This document shows, in pieces, positions 43,367-54,056 of a DNA stretch of 64,000 nucleotides; position 1 is the stretch's first letter; each line of letters opens with the position of its first letter. The stretch covers positions 124,001 through 188,000 of the forward strand of contig CANQGQ010000002.1 in assembly GCA_947623305.1 (NCBI GenBank), in the 5' to 3' direction. The DNA is from an uncultured Alistipes sp. (GTDB lineage: Bacteria; Bacteroidota; Bacteroidia; Bacteroidales; Rikenellaceae). The position numbers and the translations under genes are program-made. The notes below the pieces were generated by a model. The model had not been told where the DNA came from and did not search any database. It saw only the letters and a program-made list of their open reading frames with translations.

Positions 43367-45949
43367 ATGCTAACGGAAGAAGAAAAAAATGCCGGTTTGG
43401 TGGGCCGCATCATTCCCATCAATATCGAAGAACAAATGAAGACGGCGTACATCGACTATTCGATGTCGGTGATCGTTTCGCGCGCCCTGCCCGACGTGCG
43501 CGACGGTCTGAAACCCGTGCATCGCCGTATTCTTTACGATATGAGCGCCGAACTCAACCTCTATTCCGATAAACCCACCCGTAAATCCGCCCGTATCGTC
43601 GGCGACGTGCTCGGTAAGTTCCACCCCCATGGCGACATCTCGGTCTATGATGCGATGGTGCGTCTGGCACAAGATTGGGCTATGCGTTATCCGCTGGTCG
43701 ACGGCCAGGGCAACTTCGGGTCGATGGACGGCGACTCGGCGGCCGCCATGCGTTACACCGAGGCCCGTATGAAGAAAATCACCGACGAGGTGATGGCAGA
43801 CATCGACAAGGAGACCGTCGACTGGACGCTGAATTTCGACGATACCATTCCCGAACCGACGGTGCTCCCGACCAAAATTCCGCTGCTGATCGTCAACGGT
43901 GCGAGCGGTATCGCCGTCGGCATGGCGACCAATATGGCTCCGCACAACCTGGGCGAGGTGGTCGATGCCTGCTGCGCGTATGTGGACAATCCCGAGGTTA
44001 CGGGCGAAGAGCTGCTGCATTATGTCAAAGGCCCCGACTTTCCGACGGGCGGCATCATCTACGGTTACGAAGGGGTGAAGGAGGCGATGTTGACGGGCCG
44101 CGGGCGCGTCATCATGCGTGCCAAAACCGAAATCGAACATACGCCGAGCGGTCGCGAGTGCATCGTGATTACGGAAATTCCCTACATGATCAACAAAGCC
44201 GAGATGATCAAGAAGATCGCCGACATGATCAACGAGAAGAAACTCGACGGCATTTCTTACATCAACGACGAATCCGACCGCAACGGCCTGCGTATCATCG
44301 TGATTTTGAAGCATGATGCCGTGGCGAGCGTGGTATTGAACACCTTGTTCAAGAATACGCCGCTGCAGTCGTCGTTCGCAGTCAACAACATCGCGTTGGT
44401 CAACGGCCGGCCGCAGTTGCTGCCGATGCGCGATCTGATTCGGCACTTCGTCGATCATCGCCACGATGTCGTCGTGCGTCGCACACGCTTCGACAAACGC
44501 AAGGCCGAGGAGCGGTTGCATATCGTGTTGGGCCTGTTGATCGCACAGGACAACATCGACGAAATCGTCCGGATCATCCGTTCGTCGCAGACGCCCGACC
44601 TCGCCAAACAGACCATGATGGAACGTTTCTCGTTGAGCGACTTGCAGGCTTCGGCCATCATCGAGATGCGTCTGCGTGCATTGACTGGCCTGGAACACGG
44701 CAAGTTGATCGCCGAACGGGACGAACTCTTGAAGCAGATCGCCCATTTGCAGGAGATTTTGGACAGCGAAACTCTTCAAATGCAGGTCGTCAAGAACGAA
44801 TTGTTGGAGGTGAAGGAGAAGTACGGCGATGCCCGCCGCACGGAGATCGTCTATGCTTCGGAAGAGTTCAATCCGGAGGATTTCTATGCCGACGAAGACG
44901 TGGTCATCACCATTTCGCACATGGGCTACATCAAGCGTACGCCGTTGACCGAGTACCGCACGCAGAATCGTGGCGGTGTCGGGGTCAAGGGCAGTGCGAC
45001 GCGCGACGAGGACTTCATCGAACATATCTATGTCGCGTCGATGCACAATACGATGCTTTTCTTCACGGAGAAAGGGCGTTGCTATTGGCTCAAGGTTTAC
45101 GAAATTCCGGAGGGTACGCGCTCTTCGAAAGGACGTGCCATTCAGAACGTCATTCAGATCGAGCCGGACGACAAGGTGCGTGCTTATATCAACGTGAAAC
45201 GGTTGGATAATGCCGAGTACGTGAACAGCAATTATATCATCCTGTGCACCAAGGACGGCACCATCAAGAAGACGAAGCTCGAAGCCTATTCGCGTCCGCG
45301 TCAGAGCGGTGTCAACGCCATCGTCATCCGCGAGGGCGACCAGCTTCTGGAGGCCAAACTCACCAGCGGTCGGGCCGAGGTGTTGATTGCCGCCAAGGCC
45401 GGTAAGGCGATTCGTTTCAACGAATCGACCGTGCGTCCGATCGGACGTGTCGGCGCCGGTGTGCGCGGCATCTCCATCGAGGAGGGCGACGAAGTGGTCG
45501 GCATGATCTGCATCGAACCCGATTCGAAACAGGATGTGCTGGTATTGAGCGAGAACGGTTACGGCAAACGGACGGATCTGGATGAATATCGCATTACGAA
45601 CCGTGGCGGCAAGGGGGTCAAGACGATCAACGTAACGGAAAAGACCGGTAAACTGATTTCGATCCAGGCGGTTACGGACGAAAACGATTTGATGATCATC
45701 AATCGTTCGGGCCTGACGATTCGCACGGCCGTGTCGCAGATTCGCGTCGCCGGACGGGCTACGCAGGGCGTGCGGATTATCAACTTGCGCGAAAGCGATG
45801 CGATCGCTTCGGTTATGGCGGTGCCTCACGTCGAGGAGGAGGAGACGCCTGCGGTTACCGAAAACGCATCTTCGGAGGCCGATGCGGAAACGCAACCGAT
45901 GCAATCTTCGGAAGGCGATGCAACGGGCGATCCCGAAGGACAGGAGTGA
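43367..45949 (+). CDS. gyrA: DNA gyrase subunit A
   Basis: DNA-cleaving subunit of gyrase, 860 residues. It opens with [20 protein letters not shown]. The catalytic Tyr130 lies in [10 protein letters not shown]. The pinwheel domain has a GyrA-box-like NRGGKG (in [15 protein letters not shown]), which marks gyrase rather than topoisomerase IV. In the quinolone region the sequence is [12 protein letters not shown]: the position equal to E. coli Ser83 is Ile91 (codon ATC, 43637-43639). The C-terminal ~45 residues are acidic. gyrB is encoded far away at 50372-52327. Confidence 0.96.
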   Translation: MLTEEEKNAGLVGRIIPINIEEQMKTAYIDYSMSVIVSRALPDVRDGLKPVHRRILYDMSAELNLYSDKPTRKSARIVGDVLGKFHPHGDISVYDAMVRLAQDWAMRYPLVDGQGNFGSMDGDSAAAMRYTEARMKKITDEVMADIDKETVDWTLNFDDTIPEPTVLPTKIPLLIVNGASGIAVGMATNMAPHNLGEVVDACCAYVDNPEVTGEELLHYVKGPDFPTGGIIYGYEGVKEAMLTGRGRVIMRAKTEIEHTPSGRECIVITEIPYMINKAEMIKKIADMINEKKLDGISYINDESDRNGLRIIVILKHDAVASVVLNTLFKNTPLQSSFAVNNIALVNGRPQLLPMRDLIRHFVDHRHDVVVRRTRFDKRKAEERLHIVLGLLIAQDNIDEIVRIIRSSQTPDLAKQTMMERFSLSDLQASAIIEMRLRALTGLEHGKLIAERDELLKQIAHLQEILDSETLQMQVVKNELLEVKEKYGDARRTEIVYASEEFNPEDFYADEDVVITISHMGYIKRTPLTEYRTQNRGGVGVKGSATRDEDFIEHIYVASMHNTMLFFTEKGRCYWLKVYEIPEGTRSSKGRAIQNVIQIEPDDKVRAYINVKRLDNAEYVNSNYIILCTKDGTIKKTKLEAYSRPRQSGVNAIVIREGDQLLEAKLTSGRAEVLIAAKAGKAIRFNESTVRPIGRVGAGVRGISIEEGDEVVGMICIEPDSKQDVLVLSENGYGKRTDLDEYRITNRGGKGVKTINVTEKTGKLISIQAVTDENDLMIINRSGLTIRTAVSQIRVAGRATQGVRIINLRESDAIASVMAVPHVEEEETPAVTENASSEADAETQPMQSSEGDATGDPEGQE

Positions 45950-45977
45950 TCCGAGCGGAACGAGGTCTTGTAGACTT

Positions 45978-46104
45978 CGATTAGAGCCGAGACAAAGTTA
46001 GCAATACCTCGATTAGAACGGTAACCAGTTAATAAAGGACTTGATTAGCACGGTAACCAGTTAATAGTAGGTCGATTAGAACCGAAACAAGTTAATAAAA
46101 CCTT
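45978..46104. repeat. Four-unit ~32 bp tandem repeat in the leader of the TPR gene
   Basis: Units start at 45978, 46010, 46042 and 46073 (periods 32, 32, 31). The consensus is CGATTAGAACGGTAACCAG followed by TTAATAAAGG. Units 2 and 3 are nearly identical; 1 and 4 are diverged. The last unit ends 14 bases before the ATG. The 31-32 base period equals three DNA turns. The motif GAACCGA-n-AGTTAATAAAA recurs before the GH13 start (26640-26663). No promoter consensus is clear between 45950 and 46117. Confidence 0.8.
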
Positions 46105-46117
46105 AATACTTTTGATT

Positions 46118-47464
46118 ATGAAAAAAATGATTATGTCGGCCTTTGCGGTGCTGCTGTTGGCAGTTCCGACACTTCAGGCCCAGAAAGTGAACAAGAGCGC
46201 GCTGCTCTCGAAGATCGAGAAAAGCGACGCTGAAATCGCCGACGCAAAGAAAGCCGCCAAGGCTGCTACGTGGTTGAACCGCGGTAAGGCTTTTTACGAA
46301 GCGACGATCGAGCCGACCAAAAATCTGTTCGGCAATATGGAGTCGGCTATGGTAACGTTGGCGGTCGGCGCTCCCGAGTCGCAAGGTACTGAGACGTTCG
46401 GTAGTACGACCTATGAATCGTGGGTTTATCCCTATTTTACGGCCTATTTCCAGGACGGCAAGTTGGTTGCTTGGAAAGAGACCGACAAGGTGATCGACAA
46501 CGGTATCGCCCAGGCGTTCGAGGCTTACGGCAAGGCTTACGAACTCGATCCCAAGACCGCCCCGAAGGTAAAGGCCGGTTTGGAACAGTTGATCAATTAT
46601 TGCAAACAGCTCGGCGACGTGAGCTATACGGTTCGTGATTTCACGGGGGCCGGCAAGGCTTTTGCGCAGGCTTATGACATGGAATTGCATCCGGCCTACA
46701 ACAATCCGGAGCCTATGTTGCTTTACAATGCCGGTGTTTCGATGACGATCGACGGTTCGGATCATCCCGAATCGTTCAAGGCGGGCGAAGGTTATCTGAC
46801 TCGCGCGCTCGACGCCGGTTACAACGATTCCGAAGGTCGTATCTATTACTATCTGTTCCACTGCTATTACGGCCAGCGGGAGGAGAATCCCGACTTGGTG
46901 ATGAAAGCCAAGGAAACGTTGTTGAAAGGGGTCGAGAAGTATCCGAAAAACGATCTGATTCTTCAAGGTTTGATGCAGCTTTACACGAGCGAGAAGAACG
47001 TGGGTGATCCTGCCGAGTTGATTACGTTGGTCGACAATGCGATCGCATCCGATCCGACGAATATCGACCTGTGGTTCGGTCGCGGCCGGATTTTCTATGC
47101 ATTGAAGAACTTCGACGAGAGCATCGCTTCGTTCCGCAAGGTTACCGAGTTGCAGCCCGATCTGTTCGAAGGTCATTACTATTTGGGCCTGTTCTTCATC
47201 TTCAAGGGCGACGATGCGAACGAGCAGTTCAACCAGAAGTATTCCAGCTACAGTACGGCCGACTACGAAGCCGCTTTGAAAGAGGTGAACGCGATCTATA
47301 TGCAGGCTTTGCCCGTGTTGGAAAAGGCGCTCGAACTGAAACCGAACGACAAGGATACGGTCTTCAATCTGAAGCAGCTCTGCTTCCGTCTGCGCGACGA
47401 AGAGGGTGTGATGGCCAAGTACGAGAAGTACAATGCGCTGTACAACCAGTTGAAAGACGAATAG
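46118..47464 (+). CDS. Exported tetratricopeptide-repeat protein
   Basis: A 448-residue periplasmic or lipid-free exported protein with a signal peptide (1-21, ending LQAQ). The mature part is helical with TPR units, clearest at WFGRGRIFYALKNFDESIAS with FRKVTELQPDLFEGHYYLG and YMQALPVLEKALELKPND. The N-terminal region (KSALLSKIEKSDAEIADAKK) starts with a helix rich in Lys. Such proteins in Bacteroidales are abundant and of unknown role. The A/T-rich tandem leader suggests strong or regulated expression. Confidence 0.85.
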   Translation: MKKMIMSAFAVLLLAVPTLQAQKVNKSALLSKIEKSDAEIADAKKAAKAATWLNRGKAFYEATIEPTKNLFGNMESAMVTLAVGAPESQGTETFGSTTYESWVYPYFTAYFQDGKLVAWKETDKVIDNGIAQAFEAYGKAYELDPKTAPKVKAGLEQLINYCKQLGDVSYTVRDFTGAGKAFAQAYDMELHPAYNNPEPMLLYNAGVSMTIDGSDHPESFKAGEGYLTRALDAGYNDSEGRIYYYLFHCYYGQREENPDLVMKAKETLLKGVEKYPKNDLILQGLMQLYTSEKNVGDPAELITLVDNAIASDPTNIDLWFGRGRIFYALKNFDESIASFRKVTELQPDLFEGHYYLGLFFIFKGDDANEQFNQKYSSYSTADYEAALKEVNAIYMQALPVLEKALELKPNDKDTVFNLKQLCFRLRDEEGVMAKYEKYNALYNQLKDE

Positions 47465-47489
47465 TCGATCCGCCTTGCGATTACGCAAT

Positions 47490-47521
47490 GAGCGGGGAGT
47501 TGTTTCGGCAGCTCCCCGCTC
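47490..47521. terminator. Hairpin between the TPR gene and uvrB
   Basis: GAGCGGGGAG with complement CTCCCCGCTC across a 12-base loop. No T-run follows, but the genes converge here. 47522-47617 shows nothing else. Confidence 0.65.
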
Positions 47522-47617
47522 GTTCGTTCGATCCGCTTTGTTTACAGCCTCGCTCTATTTCGATCGAAGCAACTGGGACTTTGTTAGGAAAACGCTCCGG
47601 TTAGGCTTTGTTCGCAC

Positions 47618-49657
47618 TTAACGGAGATTCTCTTTTTTGAGCTTTTGCAGTTCGTACATGCGATCCCGATAGCGTGCGGCGGCAAGGAAATCCAGCGCTT
47701 TGGCGGCTCGTTCCATATCTTCGCGGGCTCGTGTAATCAGTTCGTCCAGATTTTCGCTTGCGATGTAGGTCTTCGTGATGTCCGCCGCCGTCAACATCCG
47801 TTCCTCCGCTACAGGATAAAGAACGGGGTTCGGTTCCGTCGAGGTGCGGTTCGCCAGCAGCGTGCTTTGCCCCGTGCCGCTCTTTTGCGCACGGCGGGGC
47901 AGCATGGTATGTTCCCTGTTGTACCGTACCTGCTTCTCACGACGGCGGTTGCTCTGTTCGATGGCGTAGCGCATCGACTCGGTGCAGCTGTCTGCATAGA
48001 GAATGACATTGCCTTGCGAGTGGCGGGCGGCTCGTCCGGCAATCTGCGTAATGGAACGTACGTTGCGCAAAAAGCCCTCCTTGTCGGCATCCAAAATGGC
48101 GACCAAGGCGACTTCGGGCAGGTCGAGCCCTTCGCGCAGCAGATTCACGCCGACCAGTACGTCGAATAGCCCCGCCCGCAGGTCTTCCAGAATCTGGATG
48201 CGTTCCAATGTATCTACATCGGAGTGGATGTAGCGATTGCGCACGCCGACCCGATCGAAATATTTCGACAACTCCTCGGCCATGCGCTTGGTGATGGTCG
48301 TAACCAGGATTTTGTCGTCGTTTTTCACCCGTTTGTCGATCTCCTCGATCAGGTCGTCGATTTGGTTGAGCGTAACGCGCACCTCCAACGGCGGATCGAC
48401 CAACCCCGTCGGACGAATCAACTGTTCGACGACGACTCCTTCGCTTTTCGTCAGCTCCCAGTCGGCCGGTGTGGCGCTCACGTAGATGGACGGGCCTTGC
48501 AGCTGCTCGAATTCCGCAAAGGTCAGCGGCCGGTTGTCCCTCGCTGCCGGCAGCCGGAATCCGTATTCGACCAAATTTTCTTTGCGGGCGCGGTCTCCGC
48601 CGTACATGGCGTGAACCTGGGGCAGCGTAACGTGGCTTTCGTCCACGACCAACAGATAGTCTTTCGGGAAGTAGTCGATCAGGCAGAACGGACGGGTGCC
48701 GGCGGCACGGCCGTCGAAATAACGCGAATAATTCTCGATGCCGGGGCAGTAGCCCAGCTCCTTAATCATTTCGAGGTCGTATTCTACGCGTTGTTTGATG
48801 CGTTGCGCCTCCGTCATGCGCCCTTCGCGCTCGAAAAATTCGATTTGTTTGCCGAGGTCGAGGTAGATTTGCTGTACGGCGTTGTTGATTCGAGCCTTGG
48901 TCGTTACGAACAGGCTCGTCGGATAGAGGGTCAGTTCGTCCAGCGAGTGGATGCGTTGTCCCGTTGCCGGGTCGACGGTCTGGATCGCCTCGATCTCGTT
49001 GTCGAAGAACATCACACGGAAACACTGGTTGCCGAACTCTCCGAATGCGGCCATGATGTCGACCGTATCGCCGTTTATGCGGAAAGTAGCCGGTTCCAGC
49101 TCCCGCTCCGTGCGTGTATAGAGCGCTTCGACGAGCTGATAGAGAAAATGTTTGTAGCTGACGACCTGCCCGACCTTGATGCGGATGGCCGTAGCATGGA
49201 AATCCGCCGGATTGCCGGCACCGTAAAGGCACGATACGCTCGATACGACGATCACGTCGCGACGCCCCGAAAGCAGGGTCGCTACGGCGCTCAACCGCAT
49301 TTTTTCGATGTCGGCGTTGATCGACAGGTCTTTTTCGATGTAGGTATCGGTGCTCGGCAGATAGGCTTCCGGCTGGTAATAGTCGTAGTAGGAGACGAAG
49401 TATTCGACGGCGTTTTCCGGAAAAAAGTTCTTGAATTCGCCGTAGAGTTGGGCCGCAAGCGTCTTGTTATGGCTCAGAACGAGGGTCGGGCGATTCAGTT
49501 GCGCGATGACGTTGGCCACCGTGAAGGTCTTGCCCGAACCGGTTACCCCGAGCAGCGTGTTGTGTTTCGACCCGTGGCGGATGGCCCCGACCAATTGCTC
49601 GATGGCTTCCGGCTGATCGCCCATGGGGGCATAATCCGATACGAGGTTGAAGTTCAT
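47618..49657 (-). CDS. uvrB: Excinuclease ABC subunit B
   Basis: DNA damage-verifying helicase of nucleotide excision repair. The 679-residue protein has FNLVSDYAPMGDQPEAI at the start, Walker A GVTGSGKTFT, the beta-hairpin YYDYYQPEAYLP, the DEAD-like VVDESHVTLPQ, motif VI AGRAARHSQGNVILYAD and the C-terminal UVR domain (LDFLAAARYRDRMYELQKLK). The start at 49657 was chosen; upstream the frame enters the udk spacer. Confidence 0.97.
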   Translation of the reverse strand: MNFNLVSDYAPMGDQPEAIEQLVGAIRHGSKHNTLLGVTGSGKTFTVANVIAQLNRPTLVLSHNKTLAAQLYGEFKNFFPENAVEYFVSYYDYYQPEAYLPSTDTYIEKDLSINADIEKMRLSAVATLLSGRRDVIVVSSVSCLYGAGNPADFHATAIRIKVGQVVSYKHFLYQLVEALYTRTERELEPATFRINGDTVDIMAAFGEFGNQCFRVMFFDNEIEAIQTVDPATGQRIHSLDELTLYPTSLFVTTKARINNAVQQIYLDLGKQIEFFEREGRMTEAQRIKQRVEYDLEMIKELGYCPGIENYSRYFDGRAAGTRPFCLIDYFPKDYLLVVDESHVTLPQVHAMYGGDRARKENLVEYGFRLPAARDNRPLTFAEFEQLQGPSIYVSATPADWELTKSEGVVVEQLIRPTGLVDPPLEVRVTLNQIDDLIEEIDKRVKNDDKILVTTITKRMAEELSKYFDRVGVRNRYIHSDVDTLERIQILEDLRAGLFDVLVGVNLLREGLDLPEVALVAILDADKEGFLRNVRSITQIAGRAARHSQGNVILYADSCTESMRYAIEQSNRRREKQVRYNREHTMLPRRAQKSGTGQSTLLANRTSTEPNPVLYPVAEERMLTAADITKTYIASENLDELITRAREDMERAAKALDFLAAARYRDRMYELQKLKKENLR

Positions 49658-49738
49658 GCGACAAAGAGGATAATGAATGCCGAAACCGCAATTTTCGCGC
49701 AACTTTTCGCGCTGCCGACCCCTTCGACGGGACCGTTG

Positions 49739-50362
49739 TCAGTCTTTGTGTTCGATGAGCGACCGGATGTTCTGGATCAGCATCTCGACCGCCACGGAGT
49801 TGAAGCCGCCTTCGGGAATGATGACGTCCGCATATTTTTTCGACGGTTCGACGAACTCTTCGTGCATCGGTTTCACGGTCGAGGTGTATTGCGCGATCAC
49901 CGATTGCATCGTGCGGCCTCGGTCGCAAACATCGCGCAGAATACGGCGGGCCAGTCGGATGTCGGCATCCGTATCGACGAATACCTTGATGTCCATCATG
50001 TCGCGCAGTTCCTTGTTTTCGAAAATCAGGATACCGTCGACGATGATTACCTTCGAGGGCTTGACGCAGACCGTCTCCTTCATGCGGGCATGCTCCACGA
50101 ACGAATAGACCGGATGTTCGATGGGCACGTTCTCTTTCAGTGCTTTGATGTGTTCCACCATCATCTGCGTGTCGAAGGCTTGCGGATGATCGTAGTTCAG
50201 TTTCGTGCGTTCCTCGTAGGTCAGTTCGGGATGGGCTTTGTAGTAATAGTCGTGGCAGAGCGTCGCGACATCCTCCTCCTTGAATGCCTCTTGCAGACGT
50301 TTGACGAGCGTCGATTTGCCGGACCCCGTGCCGCCGGCTACTCCGATTACGGTTACTTTCAT
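49739..50362 (-). CDS. udk: Uridine kinase
   Basis: Phosphorylates uridine and cytidine in pyrimidine salvage. The 207-residue protein has the P-loop GVAGGTGSGKST, LCHDYYYKAHPELTYEER, NYDHPQAFDTQMM, VIIVDGILIFE and LARRILRDVCDRGRTMQSV, all typical. It lies nine bases after gyrB and 81 before uvrB on the same strand, so it is probably read from the gyrB promoter. Confidence 0.96.
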   Translation of the reverse strand: MKVTVIGVAGGTGSGKSTLVKRLQEAFKEEDVATLCHDYYYKAHPELTYEERTKLNYDHPQAFDTQMMVEHIKALKENVPIEHPVYSFVEHARMKETVCVKPSKVIIVDGILIFENKELRDMMDIKVFVDTDADIRLARRILRDVCDRGRTMQSVIAQYTSTVKPMHEEFVEPSKKYADVIIPEGGFNSVAVEMLIQNIRSLIEHKD

Positions 50363-50371
50363 TCCTATATG

Positions 50372-52333
<1,962 letters not shown>

Positions 52334-52348
52334 TCATTAAATAACGTA

Positions 52349-52379
52349 CAAAAATAGGCATTTTTTCCGGATTGTGCAA
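52349..52379 (-). promoter_or_regulatory. gyrB promoter
   Basis: Minus strand: TTG (52379-52377), 20 bases, TATTTTTG (52356-52349). It has the same -7 box and spacer length as the gyrA promoter. Confidence 0.75.
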
Positions 52380-52481
52380 TACGGATTCGTCGTTTCGCGC
52401 CCCTTTTTTTGCGAAGGCAACTCTATACGACTTTGCATTGAACCAAGTTGGCGAATGGATTTACATTGTCGTCGGTCGTGA

Positions 52482-52617
52482 TTCTCGCGGCGAAGCCGCG
52501 TTTACAGATTGGACCCACCCCTAAACCCCCGCCTTGGCGGGGACTTAGGTCGGAACCCGAAAGGTTACACGGCTTTGGAATACCGTTCATGTAAAATTGT
52601 ATCTAATCGCCTTTGCG
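52482..52617. repeat. Bipartite palindromic intergenic repeat, copy C (inverted)
   Basis: Inverted relative to copy A and the closest match to it. It has CGCGGC-n3-GCCGCG, ACCCACCCCTAAACCCCCG, the CCCCGCC-TT-GGCGGGG palindrome, GGTCGGAACCCGAAAGGTTA and, at the far end, TTGTATCTAATCGCCTT. It occupies most of the 336-base gap between gyrB and ftsE. Confidence 0.78.
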
Positions 52618-52663
52618 AATTTTCGAGCGGAACGAGATGTTTTCTTGGTTTGCGGGCCGAAAG

Positions 52664-53407
52664 TCAAGATAGCTTTTCTTCGAGGTTGATTTCGCGGATT
52701 TTCCCCTGTGCGAAGAGGAAAGAGCGGGCCGGATGGTTTTCGAGCAGGGAGGTGTTGTGGGTCGACATCACGACAGCGCATCCGCGGGAGGCGATTTTGC
52801 GGAACAGTTGCATGATGTCCTCGGCCGTTACGGGATCGAGATTGCCCGTCGGTTCATCGGCGAGCAGGACTTTGGGCTCGTTCAGCAGGGCCCGGGCAAT
52901 GACCAACCGTTGTTGCTCGCCGCCCGAAAGTTCGAACGGCATTTTGTAGTTTTTGGTCCGGAGATCGACCAACCCCAGCACTTTGTCGATCCGTTCGCGG
53001 ATTTGCGTCTCGTTTTTCCAGCCCGTGGCTTTCATGACGTAGTAGAGGTTCATGAAGACGTTGCGGTCGGTCAGCAGTTGATAATCTTGAAAGACGATGC
53101 CGATGCGCCGGCGCAGATAGGGAATATCCTTGCGTCGCAGCCGCCGCAGATCGAACCCCGCGACGACGCCTTCTCCGGCGAGCAGCGGCATTTCGGCATA
53201 CAGTGTTTTGATGAGCGTGCTTTTGCCGCTCCCGACACGCCCCAGCAGATAGACGAATTCGCCGGGTGCGACTTGCAGATCGACATCCGAAAGCACCAAT
53301 TCGCCCCGTTTCATCAACTTGGACGGGGAGCAGCTGCCGAACGGATCGTCAGCGTGGTAGATAGCGACGTTTTTGAGTTTGACGACGTATTCCTCTTTCA
53401 TGGGCAT
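52664..53407 (-). CDS. ftsE: Cell-division ABC ATPase FtsE
   Basis: A 247-residue ABC ATPase with Walker [12 protein letters not shown], the Q-loop [19 protein letters not shown], signature [15 protein letters not shown], Walker [13 protein letters not shown] and [11 protein letters not shown]. The FtsE family works with FtsX to control cell-wall hydrolases at the septum. No ftsX is next to it. The N-terminal ~20 residues ([17 protein letters not shown]) are an insertion typical of Bacteroidota FtsE-like ATPases, as far as I recall. ATG 53407 or 53401 could be the start. Confidence 0.86.
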   Translation of the reverse strand: MPMKEEYVVKLKNVAIYHADDPFGSCSPSKLMKRGELVLSDVDLQVAPGEFVYLLGRVGSGKSTLIKTLYAEMPLLAGEGVVAGFDLRRLRRKDIPYLRRRIGIVFQDYQLLTDRNVFMNLYYVMKATGWKNETQIRERIDKVLGLVDLRTKNYKMPFELSGGEQQRLVIARALLNEPKVLLADEPTGNLDPVTAEDIMQLFRKIASRGCAVVMSTHNTSLLENHPARSFLFAQGKIREINLEEKLS

Positions 53408-53619
53408 GCACTTTTTTGCATTGGGTCGATGGTTTTACCTTGGGATTTCCCCTTCGGCAGCCTTTTTCGCGGAGCGGACGGTTTCCGCAAGAGGGCCGTG
53501 TCCTGCGGGCCTGTTTTCGCCCGCTCGATTCCGGTATTCTCTCATGGTATTTCCTGACAGTATACCCTCGACGGTCTTCCCTGCAAAACAAAGTTAATAA
53601 AAAGCAAAATTAATAAAAA

Positions 53620-53651
53620 TTTACGGGAATGAAAATATTGTATTATCTTTG
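53620..53651 (+). promoter_or_regulatory. Probable promoter of the 53.6-54 kb leader
   Basis: TTTA (53620-53623), 20 bases, TATCTTTG (53644-53651): one mismatch in the first box. It would make a ~400-base leader before the gene at 54057. Confidence 0.5.
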
Positions 53652-53815
53652 TTGCGTCCGCATACGGCATTGTTGCCGCAGGGCGGACGGGCCGGAATCC
53701 GACCCGGAATCGTTTAACGCATGAAACTGCATTTGCCTATGAATAAACTGTAAAGATTTTCTCCGAAAGGACCCGTGCCGCAGCGCAGAGCGTTCCGGCG
53801 CCATAACATAAAAAG

Positions 53816-53963
53816 CGTTATTTTTATTTCTGGTCGCTAAAACTTCCACTTTTATAAGACCCCAAGGAATAAAGTTTGACGCTCACGTCTCCGACGTGGG
53901 CTTTATTCTTTCATTTGGGGTTTGGGTTGTGGAAGACCTTAGCGACCGAAGACAAAAATATTG
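53816..53963 (+). ncRNA. Large imperfect palindrome / structured RNA candidate
   Basis: Nested pairings span ~148 bases. TATTTTT arms are outermost. GGTCGCTAA (53832-53840) pairs with TTAGCGACC (53939-53947). CTTCCAC (53843-53849) pairs with GTGGAAG (53929-53935). CCCCAA (53860-53865) pairs with TTGGGG (53915-53920). AATAAA pairs with TTTATT. The tip is GCTCACGTC-TCC-GACGTGGGC (53881-53901). The tip alone, followed by TTTATTCTTT, looks like a terminator. The whole resembles a long-hairpin RNA or a cruciform element. The left arm is similar in sequence to 39261-39297. No protein gene lies in 53408-54056. Confidence 0.5.
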
Positions 53964-54056
53964 TCCCACGTTTTTTATGTGCCTAACTCAAACCCATCGG
54001 CCGCGGGGACACGGCTGGACGGAATCCGAATTTTCGGATTCGCAATACATTGACAC

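Noticed and set aside
43370..45904. 844-codon minus-strand open frame opposite gyrA
   Set aside because: Exact antisense of a complete gyrA with no independent coding evidence.
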